Source: Symbiodinium natans
Taxonomy: Eukaryota; Sar; Dinophyceae; Suessiales; Symbiodiniaceae
Assembly (NCBI GenBank): GCA_905221605.1
Contig: CAJNDS010000281.1
Span: 107,501-171,500, forward strand
Length of the DNA: 64,000 nucleotides
Direction: 5' to 3'
Part shown: positions 22,864 to 35,200 of the stretch, piece by piece
Position numbering within the stretch: position 1 is the stretch's first letter
Layout of the letters: each line of letters starts with the position of its first letter
Translations under genes and position numbers: made by a program
The notes under the pieces: generated by a model
What the model was told of the DNA's origin: nothing
Database searches by the model: none
Seen by the model: only the letters and a program-made list of their open reading frames with translations

Positions 22864-23090
22864 CTGGTCCTTAAGCCCAACCGGAGCGATGTAACTCCCA
22901 AACCGCGTGAAATACACGGACATGGGTGGCTGTCAATATTCCTTATGCCAGGAACGGCGGATGCTGAAAAACTCATGGTGCCGCCTGATGCCGAGAAGGA
23001 AAACGAAAGTCTGGAACGATGGCTTTGGCAAGTACAGAAGTATAACGCTAATTCTTGTAACCTCTGCAAGAAGCCTCGCAAAACATACTA
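22864..23090 (+). CDS. Candidate terminal exon, unrecognised
   Basis: After TATTAAAG, a plausible acceptor, the plus strand is open for about 74 codons (LVLKPNRSDVTPKPREIHGH, then EKENESLERWLWQVQKYNAN and CNLCKKPRKTY) to a TAG. The CNLCK motif and the mixed charged composition look like real protein. There is no ATG at the start, which fits an internal or terminal exon. No upstream exon was identified, and I do not recognise the protein. Confidence 0.3.
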
Positions 23091-23339
23091 GCGCCTTTAT
23101 TTTAAGACTCAAGCATTGTCTTCGGAACAACTGGAGCTACTTGAGCTCGAGCTAGTCGTGTTTGAGCTATCACTTAGCGATGTAGCACAAGCGCGCAATT
23201 AAGAGTAACTTAACTGCAAAGATACTCCAAGTTAGTAAATACGTGCAACGACTTAAAGTTAAGTTTACTTATTTTCTTTAAGTTCAAAAACGGCTTATAA
23301 GTCATAATAAAGTCTGATAGCGTGCTTAAAAAAAAAAGG

Positions 23340-23570
23340 TCCACCTCAGCATATGCCTGCGTGCCTGCATGCTTGCATGCCCCTGCGCGCCATCCATCAG
23401 CAGCGGATTCATTGAACTCCTCACCTGCCACCTGCACAGTCGCTGCACGCCGCACCCTGCATGCCTACATGCCATGCCTGGAAGCCTATATGCCTGCATG
23501 CCCCTACGCCAGCTCCACTCCCTACTGCTCCACACCAGCACCTGTTCCTGCATGACTGCATGCCGCTGCC
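23340..23570. repeat. Low-complexity GCATGCC/TGCCTGCATGC repeats
   Basis: The words TGCCTGCATGC, GCATGCCCCT and CTACATGCC recur irregularly. GCATGC is a palindrome and appears about eight times. Open frames on both strands are a by-product of this composition. Confidence 0.5.
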
Positions 23571-23784
23571 CGCTACTACTTAAAGTTATCTGAGAAAAAA
23601 TATCGCGTGAGTCTTGACAGCGTAAAAGGTATAAAAAAATTCTTTTTCATATTGACGGCAGCCGGTGCGGAGATTTAGGGTTTGAGGCGCTTGAGGTCTC
23701 AAGCAATCCACCGGACTGCCTGAAAAAAAATTGGCGAGAGTTTCCCCTGGGCGGAGACCCAGAATTTAAAAGGGAAAAAAAATC

Positions 23785-23995
23785 GCATCCTCAGGGCGGC
23801 CGGCTCGCCAAAGGGCGGCCGGCTCGCCTGAACCCGGCACGCCTAAGGGCGGCCGGGTTGTCGCGGCACGCCTAAGGGCGGCCGCGACTAAGTTCCAAAT
23901 CTCAAAACCCGGCTCGCCTGAGGGTTGTCGCGGCACGCCTAAGGGCGGCCGCGACCAACTTGCATGTTGCTAAACGCGGCCGCAGGAGAGCGGCC
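23785..23995. repeat. GC-rich hairpin repeat cluster, second site
   Basis: Contains GTCGCGGCACGCCTAAGGGC followed by GGCCGCGAC twice (about 23852-23884 and 23928-23956); GTCGCGGC and GCCGCGAC form an 8-bp stem. Shorter CGGCTCGCC units lie around them. It is the same family as at 19385-19895, about 4 kb away, with AT-rich gene-like DNA in between. Confidence 0.7.
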
Positions 23996-24117
23996 AGCTT
24001 CTCTTAATCTAACCATAATACTATAGGTTTTATGTAAATGTGTGTTGCTTTAACATGAAAAATATATCTTGTTTGTGGATTAAACAAAAATGCATTCCCG
24101 TCAAGTTTAAAACTTAA

Positions 24118-24835
24118 AAATACTTAAACTATTTAACATCCAAATAGGTTAGATAGTTTAGATAGTTCAGGGCCTTCCTGAACTATCTAAACTATCTAAA
24201 CTATCTAACCTCCAGCTGGGCAGCCCTCCCCGGGAAGGTTTGAAACTTTCTAAACTATTTAAACTGTCTAAACTATCTAACCTCTGTTTCTCCCAAAATC
24301 GAGGTTAGATAGTTTAGATAGTTTAGGGGCTCGTCTAAACTATCTAAACTATCTAAACTATCTAAACTATCTCCTTTTCTCCCAAAATCGAGGTTAGATA
24401 GTTTAGATAGTTTAGATAGTTTAGATAGTTTAGTTTCAAACCTCCTGGGGGCCTCCCCGGAAAGAGGTTAGATAGTTTAGATAGTTTAGATAGTTCAGGG
24501 GCTTCCTGAACTATCTAAACTATCTAAACTATCTAAACTATCTAACCTCGATTTTGGGAGAAAAGGAGGTTAGATAGTTTAGATCGTTTAGATAGTTCAG
24601 GGGCTTCCTGAACTATCTAAACTATCTAAACTATCTAACCTCTTTCCGGGGAGGCCCCCAGGAGGTTTGAAACTTTCTAAACTATCTAAACTATCTAAAC
24701 TATCTAAACTATCTAACCTCGATTTTGGGAGAAAAGGAGGTTAGATAGTTTAGATAGTTTAGATAGTTCAGGGGCTTCCTGAACTATCTAAACTATCTAA
24801 ACTATCTAAACTATTTAAACTATTTAACCTCCTTC
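24118..24835. repeat. Alternating-orientation 9-mer array (TTTAGATAG / CTATCTAAA)
   Basis: Runs of two to six copies of the 9-mer TTTAGATAG alternate with runs of its reverse complement about a dozen times in 720 bp. Junction spacers recur: GTTCAGGGGCTTCCTGAAC (itself a palindrome), a gggagaaaaggaggtt / cctttt..tcccaaaatcg pair, and CCGGGGAGGCCCCCAGGAGG in both orientations. Neighbouring runs can pair into stems of 20-45 bp, so the whole array can fold as a chain of long hairpins. Confidence 0.85.
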
Positions 24836-24879
24836 TCCAAGAAAGGAAAGTAATCACATAGTACCTAAAGGTCCCTCTT

Positions 24880-25130
24880 ACATATATATATATATATTTT
24901 TATTCATTTATTTATTTATATGTATATATATATATGTATATATATATATATACATGTGTCTATATATACATACACATATATATATATAAATATATACACA
25001 TACATACATCTATACATCTGTACATAGATACATAGATAATAGATATATAGATGCAGAGATACATAGAGGCAGAAATACATAGAGGCAGAGATACACAAAG
25101 GCATATCTAAATAGATACTTGTATACACAT
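24880..25130. repeat. TA / TACA / AGATACATAG microsatellite
   Basis: TA tracts grade into TATACACATA, TACATACATC and GATACATAGAGGCAGA-type repeats. Long Tyr/Ile-rich frames over it are artefacts. Confidence 0.8.
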
Positions 25131-25215
25131 GTGCATATGTGGTACTAACAAGAAGTTCACTGGCCTCACGGTCTTCCACAAGATCTCCCTCTTTCCTCAA
25201 AGAGATCACGTGCAG

Positions 25216-25488
25216 TCACTGCACAGGTGCCATGCAACGAATTTGTCCAAGGCGCATTGTCTTTGCCTTCCGCCAGCACCATTCGCCAGAGGTGTGCACT
25301 CTGACCATGTGGTCACCCGTGAGGGTCAGGTACCGCATCTTCTCAAAATGGAGGAAGTAGTACTTGAACATTCCCTGGCGCTGGCACTTAAACTCAACAA
25401 GTTTCGGAACAAGCATCACAGGCAACCAACGGCCTGTGAGTCTGCATGGAGATTCCCAATGACCCTGGACCATGTCCCTCCCGAGCAT
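25216..25488 (-). CDS. Hypothetical protein fragment, unrecognised
   Basis: A 90-codon minus-strand frame with convincing composition (LVEFKCQRQGMFKYYFLHFE, then MRYLTLTGDHMVRVHTSGEW and CWRKAKTMRLGQIRC). It lacks the low-complexity look of frames around it. No domain was recognised. The start is uncertain and the frame may be an exon. It lies between the TA microsatellite and unassigned DNA, with no recognisable neighbour on the same strand. Confidence 0.35.
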   Translation of the reverse strand: MLGRDMVQGHWESPCRLTGRWLPVMLVPKLVEFKCQRQGMFKYYFLHFEKMRYLTLTGDHMVRVHTSGEWCWRKAKTMRLGQIRCMAPVQ

Positions 25489-26065
25489 TCAAGCTCATGA
25501 CCGACCTGAGTCGCTTTAGCTGAAAGAGTGATCAATGCATCAGGAGCGGTCAGGCGCTGCTTGCCGCATGGTGGGGCGTGCATAGCTGACACTGGCTAGC
25601 AATAGCTAGCCATGATTTAGCCAAAAAAGGGCCAAGAAGCCTTGACATCTGAGATGGCAAGCACCCCCAGGTGCCGTTCTCTCACCTTCGCAAAGGGTGG
25701 GAAGCAGCCGGCCTGGGCAGATCGAGTGTCCGGCCAGAAAGAAGGCACACGACACGCACAGGACAAGAATCTCAAAGGTGACCTCATGACCTCGCCTCGG
25801 AGAAGTGCGACGACACCGCTAGCTTGCAAGGTTCTTCGAATTCAGCACGTCTGTCACCGAACTTCTTCTCGCATTCCTGGGCTCTGGGACTCTGGGTGCA
25901 TGACATAGCGGCATAAAGTCAAAGGCTGTGACTTTTTTCCGCCTGCGAAGTAAAGCAGAAGCTGCTAATTTCTGCGAGGCCACCCGATTGCACACAGCAA
26001 GATCCTGGTCGCAACTCACCTGCTCACCACAACGCACAGCAGACAGGATGCGAAGCAGGAAAATG

Positions 26066-26192
26066 CTTAGGGGTTTAGGGTTTAGGGTTTAGGGTTTAGG
26101 GTTTAGGGGGGTTTAGGGTTTAGGGGGGTTTAGGGTTTAGGGTTTAGGGTTTAGGGTTTAGGGTTTAGGGTTTAGGGTTTAGGGTTTAGGGC
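26066..26192 (+). repeat. Interstitial telomeric array
   Basis: About 16 units of TTTAGGG in the plus orientation, interrupted twice by GGGGGG insertions. Most units are perfect. Confidence 0.9.
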
Positions 26193-27089
26193 CAAACCAG
26201 CCTCTTGCTCCTTGAGCTCTGGTGCCTTGGGGAAGAACTTAATCGTCGTGTTGAAGAACGAGCTGCGTGTGTCTCCTGCACCCAAAAACCCAGAAGCATC
26301 AACACAGGGTCGAGGAAGAGGAAGGAAGCCCCCCCTCGTCGTCAAGGGGGGATGAGGACAGCACAAGCAAAGCAAGAGAACCGCACCTCCCAGGAAAGTC
26401 GTGGCCTCTGCTCGGCCACGAAGGCCCGCCGGCGTAAGGCGCCCGAAGTGCTCAAAGCCGTCCGGGCCATCAAAGGTGAGCGGAGCTCGCGGCATGATAC
26501 TGGCGACCCCAAAACTCGAGTCCCGCCTCGTAGTTTCTTAGACTCGGCTTCTTCTGGCGTTTACCGACAACTCTGGCAACTTGTCTTGTGTAGACTGAGC
26601 GTACTGGGTTCTAGCGAAGATCGAAAGGTCAACTGTCGACTTCAGCCTGGACTGTCTTGAAAGGGCAGTGGAATGAATTGGCATGGCTGCATCAGGTGAC
26701 CGGTGGCCCAGTGCAGCGCGCGAGAAAGCAAGAAGAACACCGGTTAAGTGATTCCGCTGGGTCGCACGCTCGATTTTGATGTCCAGGTGATGCCTCAGGG
26801 ATGAGACATCCAAGGGCGGGTGAGGGCAAGCCTCTGCTCTGCAACCCAAGTCACTTCGTCACACCCGGCGGGGGCTGGATGTAGATGTGAGTTTCGTCGA
26901 TATTCCTGATGCAAGCACGCAGAAACATGAGACCTGTCCCCGCACCTCACTGACAGGCTTTTGGTTGTGGGTATGTGGACTGCGGCCTGCTATACATGCC
27001 TTGGTCTACTTGAGTTCACTTTCCGGCTTCTTCCCCCCCTTCACCAAGGCAGCCATAGCTGCAACGGCATCCACGCCCTACTACAAGCA

Positions 27090-27595
27090 TCTGGTTCAGG
27101 CACAGCAGACATGATTTTCTGGGTCGATGGCTGCTCCCACTCGTAGACAGTACGCCCATCGTACACGAACCTGTCGCAATCTCGGGATCAAAAAACAAGC
27201 CCCCTGAAGGTGCAGAAATGAGCAACGCACTTGTCGCGCCAAAACACTGAGACAAACGTCTTCGACTGAGGCTGCGTCTGCTGACGGCCTCGAGCTTTCT
27301 CAGTGAGCTTTCGCAGCTCCGGATTGTCCTGGCAACATCTTTGCACGACGTTGCGCGACGCCCGGACAATCTAAATCCTGAAAGACCCTGACAGGTTGTG
27401 TGGCTGAATGACACGTGGCGGCTCCTCCTGCATGTCCGCGAACACCGTGCAGTTCCAAGACCAACTAGTTTGCTCACCCAGCTTAGCTCTTGTTTTGCAT
27501 GAGAATAAGCTCAGTTGATGTGGATGTGAAATCCGATTGCCATCGACGACTACTTCACACACAAGCTGTTCTGAGTCGATGAAGGTTGCATACAT
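27090..27595 (-). pseudogene. Decayed coding segment, unrecognised
   Basis: Two minus-strand pieces look like protein. From about 27595 to 27420 one frame reads MYATFIDSEQLVCEVVVDGN and onward; from about 27365 to 27110 another reads PQSKTFVSVFWRDKCVAHFC, then an in-frame TGA, then SRDCDRFVYDGRTVYEWEQ. The YEWEQ word recalls the start of CS (p23/NudC-like) domains, but the rest does not follow, so no family is assigned. The internal stop and frame change indicate decay or unrecognised introns. Confidence 0.3.
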
Positions 27596-27689
27596 CTGCC
27601 TCTCTCAGCGACAAGGGGAACATTGAGAGCCGCGACGCACACCAGCAATTCAACAACACCTACACCCGAGCTCGGCGTGGGCCAACTTT

Positions 27690-27717
27690 TAGGGTTTAGG
27701 GTTTAGGGTTTAGGGTT
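27690..27717 (+). repeat. Short telomeric block
   Basis: Four consecutive TTTAGGG-type units. Confidence 0.7.
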
Positions 27718-27719
27718 CA

Positions 27720-30690
27720 TTCTTTTCGGCAGGCCACGCGATGCCGCTTTGTGCGTGTGGCTTATGGCCGCAGTCATGTCTCCAGCGCCAGGCCTCGAAT
27801 ACGTCTCGATGCACAACGCAGAATACAGTAGTACATGCCGTTTGCCATCGCAGCGGGAAGGGATCATGTCCCTCGTTCCTTTCAAAGCGGTCAACAACAA
27901 AGGATACACGACGAGTATGGCCACCAGCTATCAACATGCCACCGGCGATGGTGCGAAGTCGAGGCGTGGCTCTTGCTGAGGCTCACGGCAGCATTGGAAT
28001 CATTGGAAGCGACATGCAGCTCGGACTCGCACGCCCGACTCTCCGATAGAGCAGGTAGAAGGGACTCCTGAAAAGTATGTTTAGATCTCATATCCCAAGA
28101 GAAGCCGCGGGCTCAAAAAAGTCTTGCGCTGAGCATCTGGCCACAACCCATCGCTTGGTACAGACGGGCTCCAGAGACATGAGCGCAGCCTGAACCATGG
28201 ACACTGGCTCGACCTTCCCTCAAACAGAGTTCCTGAGAAGTTTACAAGAGGCAAGCTTTTACAATATTGCCAAGAACAAAAGGGTGTGAGATGTCGGATC
28301 CACGTCACATTGTCTGAGACATTGCACGCGGGAGAGGAGAGAAAAAGTAAACACCCTGAAGCGCGATAAACAAGATAGTTCCTGCCGCTCGAGGGTGAAT
28401 GCGACGGCATTTGCCGAACTGGAATGCTACTATGCACACGTTGTGTGCTAACCAGCCAAGCCCCACGTGAAGAACGAGCGCCCTGAACCTAGACTCATAG
28501 ACCCTGAGTAAACCCTTGCGCGGTGCCCATGCCGACTAGAGATATTGCTGGATGCGTTTCTGGTACAAGCTGTTTTTGAGGCAAGCTGCCTGCCAGTCAC
28601 AATGATAAAGTGACGCCGCCAGGTCTGCTGCGTTGAGGTTCAGCTCCCGAGAACCTTTTCACAGGCCAGAGGCAACGGCTTCTACTCCGTTTCCAGAAGC
28701 TCGTGCGTGTCTCTGGCAACCGCAAAGATTTCCACTACAGCTTCTCCCTGCAACAGCATAGAGCAACGGAACGCGCAGAAGTCGCACGTTTGACATGCCA
28801 CATGCACACCTTCATGTGCGATGCACCTGGCCTCTGCAGAGAATTCGAGCAAGCAGCCTCCAAGCCACCAATGCCTGCCTGCCAGCTCCAGATCTGAGCG
28901 CAGGTGCCTCAAAGCGAGAGCAGCTGCCTCGCCATCAAACATCCGTCGAGAAGGACCTGGCGGCGCTTGGACACCAAACAATGAAGTGACCTCAAGGTTC
29001 TCCCGCATCATCAAGCATATACCAGCATACATATACATGGGATGCTAGGAGGACAGCGCCTGGCCCGCAGCTGTCGTTGAGTGCATTGACTGCTCTCTGT
29101 TTGCCGTCGATACGGCTTTGGGGCCACAAGGAGCTTCCAGCAACCAAGTGCTTGGGCACTTCTCTCGGAGACGCTGCTCCCGCAGGCTGTCTTGCATACT
29201 TCAGTGAATTGTTTGTTTTTTAATTGTTTTTTCTTATAAAATTGTTTTTATAAAAAAAAACTTTATGAAAACAATGTCTGAGTCGCATGTCTTCCACACG
29301 TCTCGCAAACGTCTGCTTACCAGCTTGGCCTCCATGGTCTCGACGCGCACCGCTCCACCATCTTCTTCTGCCTCCCGAGTCGTGTCACTGCACTCACAGG
29401 CACCGGCCAAACGTTCTTTTTCTGTTGGTATTTCATGACATGCAACTAGATTGGAACAGGCGTCTTCACCACATGCTCTGCGGCTACCTCATCCAAAAGT
29501 GCCAAGGCAAGACCTCGGCAGGCATTCTGAAGTGATGGCTGCCCATCGGCCCATCGACATTTGTGACATTCAAGACGACTGGAGGACCTTGCGACCAGAT
29601 CTTGAGTCTAACGATGGCTAGTTTGTCTGAGGCTTCAGCTCCAACGGCCATCCTTGCTAGCGGTCGATATTGCCAAATGGTACCTGGCGGCTACAAGGAG
29701 AGGAGCAAGTTCAGCTCTTCAGATTTATTGATGTTACGCTTCTTTGAAAAAGCTTTTCTGGTTTTGACCCCGTGGCGGATTGTACTGCACGCCATGCCCG
29801 AAACTGTAAATACCGATGTACACTGCTCCAAACATGCCGCCGACACTGCGTGTGGGATGGTGCAGAGCTCGCTTTCCGCACATCCTCTCTCCAGTTTCAC
29901 AAGCGGCTACTTCTTCACCATCTTCGCAGGTATTCAGCTTCAGCAGGGTGTATGAATAACCATTTCTTGCTGCATCGCTTCTGTCAAGTCTGCCCGCAAC
30001 TCATTCACTGGTAAGCTGGCGGAGAGTGGCACCAAATAACAAGGCCCTGACTGTTGCTGTAGGCTTTTCGGGTGTGCGAAGATCAGGCTGCTGCTTATTC
30101 ATTCTGCTTGGGGCTGATGGTCAAGACATATTCGCAACATGCCAAACGCTGCACGCCGGCCGCCTGCAGAAGCTGGAGGCATTCGCACCAACGCCCGCAA
30201 CTGGCAGCGATGTTGCAAGCAACGGCTCCATGTCTGTGAGCCGGATGCCCTCCAAAGAACACTCCTGCAACCCTCTTCAGTTCATGTGGAGCCAGGTCTG
30301 AGAAGCCCGCGCTTCGCATGCCCGAAGCACTGAATTGTAGCTGAAAGCCTCATGCAGGTTCTCAGGGCCAGTATGAAGGAGAATCCCCTTGCACTTCTTA
30401 CGGCTACTCAGCACAAAGCTGGTTAACTCAATGAAATATCTCCACTTCTCACCACACTTCTCTACTCTCTCCCTCTACCGCCATCTTCTCTCCCACTCTT
30501 CAGCCTGTGCTTCACATCTGAGCGCGTGCAGTGATGTGAGAAGGTAAATCGCAAGGGCCCATTGCCTCAGCACCAGCTTACATGTCAAGCAGCTGTCCAA
30601 GTTGCATGAATGAACGAGGAGAACTGCACTCAACATGAAGACCGAAGTATCCGCTCTCTCTCTGCTCTGAGCCCTTCCCAAGTTGCAGCA
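27720..30690. other. Unassigned DNA
   Basis: No gene recognised. Overlapping open frames of 60-130 codons occur on both strands, especially at 28680-29040 and 29560-29960, but none contains a familiar motif or extends into a second exon with confidence. An AT-rich stretch (TTTTTAATTG and TTATAAAATT) lies at 29210-29275. Confidence 0.35.
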
Positions 30691-30697
30691 ATGGTGA

Positions 30698-30698
30698 T

Positions 30699-30786
<88 letters not shown>

Positions 30787-30794
30787 TAGTAGTA
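30698..30794. repeat. TAG/CAG triplet microsatellite
   Basis: About 14 TAG triplets, then GGAG, about nine CAG triplets, then about eight TAG triplets. The switch from TAG to CAG and back keeps the triplet register. Confidence 0.9.
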
Positions 30795-31382
30795 ACGGAG
30801 CTTGACCGACCTGAGAATGGCGATTTCTCCCACGAGGCCGTGGCTCGCCACAGGCGGCCGCTTCTAGGGCCCCGTTCATGGACCAGCCATCCGGGCCTGT
30901 CAACTTCGCACAAAGCACCCTACCTTCGGACGTCAAGGCTCCCTCAACTCTTCGACTTTTCATGGGTTTCTTGGCTTCGGGCTTATCGCATAGTCGCGCA
31001 TCTTCCCGAAGGCCATCCTGGCCAGGGATCCGAAGCACACAAGTGATTTTCAGCGATTCTTAACTCCGGCCATACTGACTTGACGATTTGCAACCAGCAC
31101 AATGCAGCATGACATCATGTAACCAGCTGATTCAGGAAACTGGCACCCGCGGAATAATGATTCGGAAAACTGGAAAGTGCGTGTTCGGAAAGCCGGGATT
31201 CGAGACTGCAAAAACTTTGCCGGGTAGCACAACATTCAGCCTCTGGGGGGTGAAGTTGCATGTCCGCAGCACTGGAGACTTGCTCTGCGTATGACAGCAG
31301 CAAAACCAGGCAAGAGTTGCAGGGCTTTCTGCCATCGGCCAGACTGCCCACATGCAGATACCACAGCCTCAGGAGGCCAATT

Positions 31383-31422
31383 CCCTAAACCCTAAACCCT
31401 AAACCCTAAACCCTAAACCCAA
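31383..31422 (-). repeat. Telomeric block in CCCTAAA orientation
   Basis: Five to six perfect CCCTAAA units. Confidence 0.85.
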
Positions 31423-32120
31423 CAGCAAGAACTATCTGGGACCCAGGCATTCAGGGTCGCCCGCGTCGGAAGAACCTTCACCCCCACAAGTCCGTAGCAG
31501 AGTGGCCCCCTGGAATTTTCGGCCCACGAAACGCCGACAACCTTCAAAGATTTCAAAGGAGGCGGAGCATACCCGACAGAACCTCTCACGATGGTCTTCG
31601 GCATTTCAACCCCCCGGGCCTGGCTCTCTTCCATGTTTTCCAGAAGCTGAAGAGAATGCTGCCAGCGCCTTATTTGCAAGCGAAACTTGTTATCAAGGCG
31701 TAAAGGAGTAGAGCGGGGTGAAGGTCATGAAGGTATTTCCCAAAGCATAGTGCCCCTGAGATATATCCAACAGTGCGAAAAATCCTCATTGTAGGAACCC
31801 CCAAAACAGGGGAGTCGGAAACACCCAAATCATGAGTGCCGCTCAAGAGCTTTACTCTTCTGCAGGCGGAGACGGCTGCGGTATAGGCAACATCATCTGG
31901 AAGGATCTGCTGCTCCTGGCGAATTGTGGTTTTCTTCTAGACTAGCGGCATCCCTTTGAAACCCCAAATAAGAGAAGCATGTAGAACACTTTAAATGGAC
32001 AGCTGTGCCCGAAATTTCGGAAACCCCCAATCAGCAACACGAAGTTTGATGTATACACCGAAGGGCTTTGGTGGACTTCTTCGGCCCCCACTTGAAGCCA
32101 CATGTGGACTCTCTGTTCAG
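31423..32120. other. Unassigned DNA
   Basis: No gene recognised. The phrases GGAACCCCCAAAA and CGGAAACACCC (31794-31830) and CGGAAACCCCC (32018-32028) suggest a weak repeat related to the small inverted-repeat element of 776-881, but this is uncertain. Confidence 0.3.
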
Positions 32121-32123
32121 AGT

Positions 32124-32278
32124 TTAGGTTTAGGGTTTAGGGCTTAGGGTTTAGGGTTTAGGGTTTAAGGTTTAGGGTTTAGGGTTTAGGGTGTAGTGTA
32201 GGGTTTAGGGTTTAGGGTTTAGGGTTTAGGGTTTTGGGTTTTGGGTTTTGGGTTTAGGGATGGTTTAGGGTTTTGGGC
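32124..32278 (+). repeat. Interstitial telomere-like array
   Basis: About 18 TTTAGGG units with variants such as TTTTGGG and a GTGTAGTGTAGGG interruption. Confidence 0.85.
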
Positions 32279-32279
32279 T

Positions 32280-35200
32280 TTGGCGTTCGCACGAAAAATA
32301 CGAAAGAACAATGCACTACAACACAGCACCACACAACTAGCCGCCAGATCTGATGCCAACCTGAGACTTCCCGACACTGTTTGGGTGTTCACACTCTCCG
32401 ACCGCGCACACCTGCATCGAAGACTAGCGCGAACAAGCAATCGGCGACCAAAATCGATCTTGCAACCCCTCCATTTCATGAGCGCCTGCTTCGGCAGATG
32501 CCAAACAACAAATGCAAGAAACCAATTGCACATTCACTCTTCGCTTTCATCTTCCTTGCGAGCAAAGCATCTCAGAAGTGGCCCAGGCAGTTCAAGTTTT
32601 TGCATCAACTTGCAAAAGTTCCGCAGATTTCTGCATGCGTGGAGCCACTTCCAAGTTCTGCTGCCGAAAGTTGTTGGACGAATTCTCAACTGGATGCGAC
32701 CATCACGGATTGGGCTTGATGAACGCAACTTGGACACTTCGACGTTGATCCCTCAAGCAAGACATAGAATCTTGTACGGCTCTGAACTTTGGGTAGGTCC
32801 TGCTTCCGGTCAGCCTGGACAACTATTTTTGGGATTTGTTCTTAGTCTGCTTTGAAGAGTTTGCATAGGCCGATTATCTAGCCGCATGCGCGACGAGCTC
32901 GGGTTCGAGGTTCTCTAATTTTGGGTTTCCCCTTTGCTGTCTACATATTTTGCAGAACAACGGACAAGTCACAGGTTGAGTGGCCCGCTTGTCGGCAGCG
33001 TGCAAGAGAAGAACACTCGCTTAAACTTCTGGCCGAGAGGCGTCTAGAACAAGCCAGGGTCTGGTCTCCTTCCCACCTTCCCAACCCGCAACGCAAACTT
33101 GCCGCACAACCCCCCCCCCCCCCCCCGCCTAGCCCTCCTTGAACTCATGATGCGCGTGGTGGTGCATCATGTGACATAGGAATTGGGCTTTGCTTCGTCT
33201 GCGATCCGCTCGCAACACCCCGCGTTGGGCCAGCCCGGGCTGTCGAGGTGGCACGCGCAAGCGTTTACAATTAAACTCGCTCCGTCGCTCGCACGTTCAA
33301 CCCAACAACTTCTTGATTGCAACCCGTTTGTTTCTGGCGTCGATCTTGTAATAAGAGAATCGTGGTGACGAATATTGCTTGCGTAATGATGTCGCGTGGT
33401 TTGATTTCAGATGTGCCAGGAAGAGGATACCAAAGATCCCAATTCTCACTTCATACGTTCCAACAAACACAAGCTCATGCGTTCCAGAACAACCCAACAA
33501 CCCACCAAACACACTGAAGTACAAGTTCTCCGGTGATCAAGCAACGCACTGCTGATACTGCTCCACGAAACGAACCCCATAAGCAAGGCATGGCTCAGTG
33601 GCAGAGCCCTGTTTCGTTCTGTCTTGTTCTGTCCTCCATGTCTGCAAAGCAGGCCAGCGCAGTCTTCCACAGGCTTCTGGCTGCCAAAGCAGATATCACA
33701 ATACTGTACCTCTCAGTCTTGCCCATGCTCTGACGCTGCTCTCTGTGCCGTGCAGGAACGAAACGTGGGGCACTCTTTGCATGAGAGATCGTAGTTGAAC
33801 CGCAGTCGGGATATGAGCCCAAGAGCCTGTCAAGATACAGCTGTCAGTCATTTTTGTGAACCAGCAACCAATGCAACAGCGAACAAAGCACTACGGAATG
33901 TTTGGTCGGGCCTCGTCCCCAGCCAGTCCGGGGCCCATGAGCTTCGCAAAGACTTGCTGCTGGCAGTGTGAGACAAATTAACCAAAGGAAGACTCACAGA
34001 ACACAATGTATAGCATCACAACGTTACGAGGCAAGGACTTTCCACTCCCTGCGTGGCGATTCGCTATCCTGAAATGAGCGAGACCATACTACTAGCGAGA
34101 GCTACGAGGCTTTGACGGCCGAACAAGCTCCTCGTCTGAAGCTTGCCTTGCGGCGCTGTGCAATAACCCTTCCCAAAACTCAAAATCCAGCTCCGCAACT
34201 TTCGCCCAAGCACCACACCCATCAAGCCGCCGAATCGTGCTTGAAGGCTTCATGATGGGAGTGTGAGCACCGAAAGCGAGCTCCTTTCGAGGGATGTTCA
34301 CTTTCAAGTGTTGACTTGCGGGAAAACAGCTCAATCAAAGCTTGGCACAGACGCACAGAAGCGAATTGCAACGCAGGCTTGAGACTAGTCTCAATCAGCC
34401 AACTCCTACTTCAGAGGGTGGTGTAGCGGGGTAATGCGTCCGGAACTAAATGCACCTACTTCTGAGGGCGGTGCACAACTGCGATTTATCCTGTCTATGA
34501 ATTTGTCTCTGCTTTCCCAAATGGCCTGCTGCCTGTGTTGCCTTTGCAGGGTGCTCTTGGCATCTGCCGACCCCCTACCTGGCGAAAGGACGCGGGACGG
34601 TGTGCTGCTAGTGCACTGCACGTCAGTGTAGATTGCAACTGCTTCAAGGCAAGGGCATCTCAAGTACAAGGCACAATACACAGAGACAGAAGCCCGGTCT
34701 CAGCGTAGCTTGCCTCGGCAGGCTGCAATTGCCTGCAAGCGAATCACGTGCACAGTCGGAGACTTTTGTTCACAAAGATGAAGCATGCACCGAGTGTCTT
34801 CGGTTCCGAAAGTCACAACTACCACCAAGTCTTCTCTGCTGAAGGCATTTGCATCCCCGCAGGCTCCTCGCACATCGTCGTGGCATCGACAGCGAAACCC
34901 AGGCCTGCAACGTTATTTCTTAAACAACGCAGCACCAGTCGCAGCAACGTGGAAGATTCACTCTCATCTCAAGGGACGGGAAGGCTTGGTCGACGAAGGA
35001 CCCCAAGCAAACTCTGCAAGAGTCTGCACAGCTTTTGCGGGCATCTTTCTCACTTGCCGCGGTAGGTTCGCTGGCCGGGAACTGCCCCTTTTACAGAGTC
35101 TTGTTCTTCGGACATGAGCCCTTCGCAAAGCCACGTCCTCTTCCTAATACCGCCAAGGTCCCCAAACAACACCGTCATAACTCTAAAGATCGTCACCTCT

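Noticed and set aside
24118-24835. CRISPR-like repeat array
   Set aside because: Units are contiguous 9-mers in alternating orientation without unique spacers of constant length, and the genome is eukaryotic.
24916-25209. Tyr/Ile-rich minus-strand frame
   Set aside because: Created by TA and TACATA microsatellites.
27110-27365. CS-domain (NudC-like) gene
   Set aside because: Only a YEWEQ-like word agrees; the following residues do not match the domain and the frame has an internal TGA.
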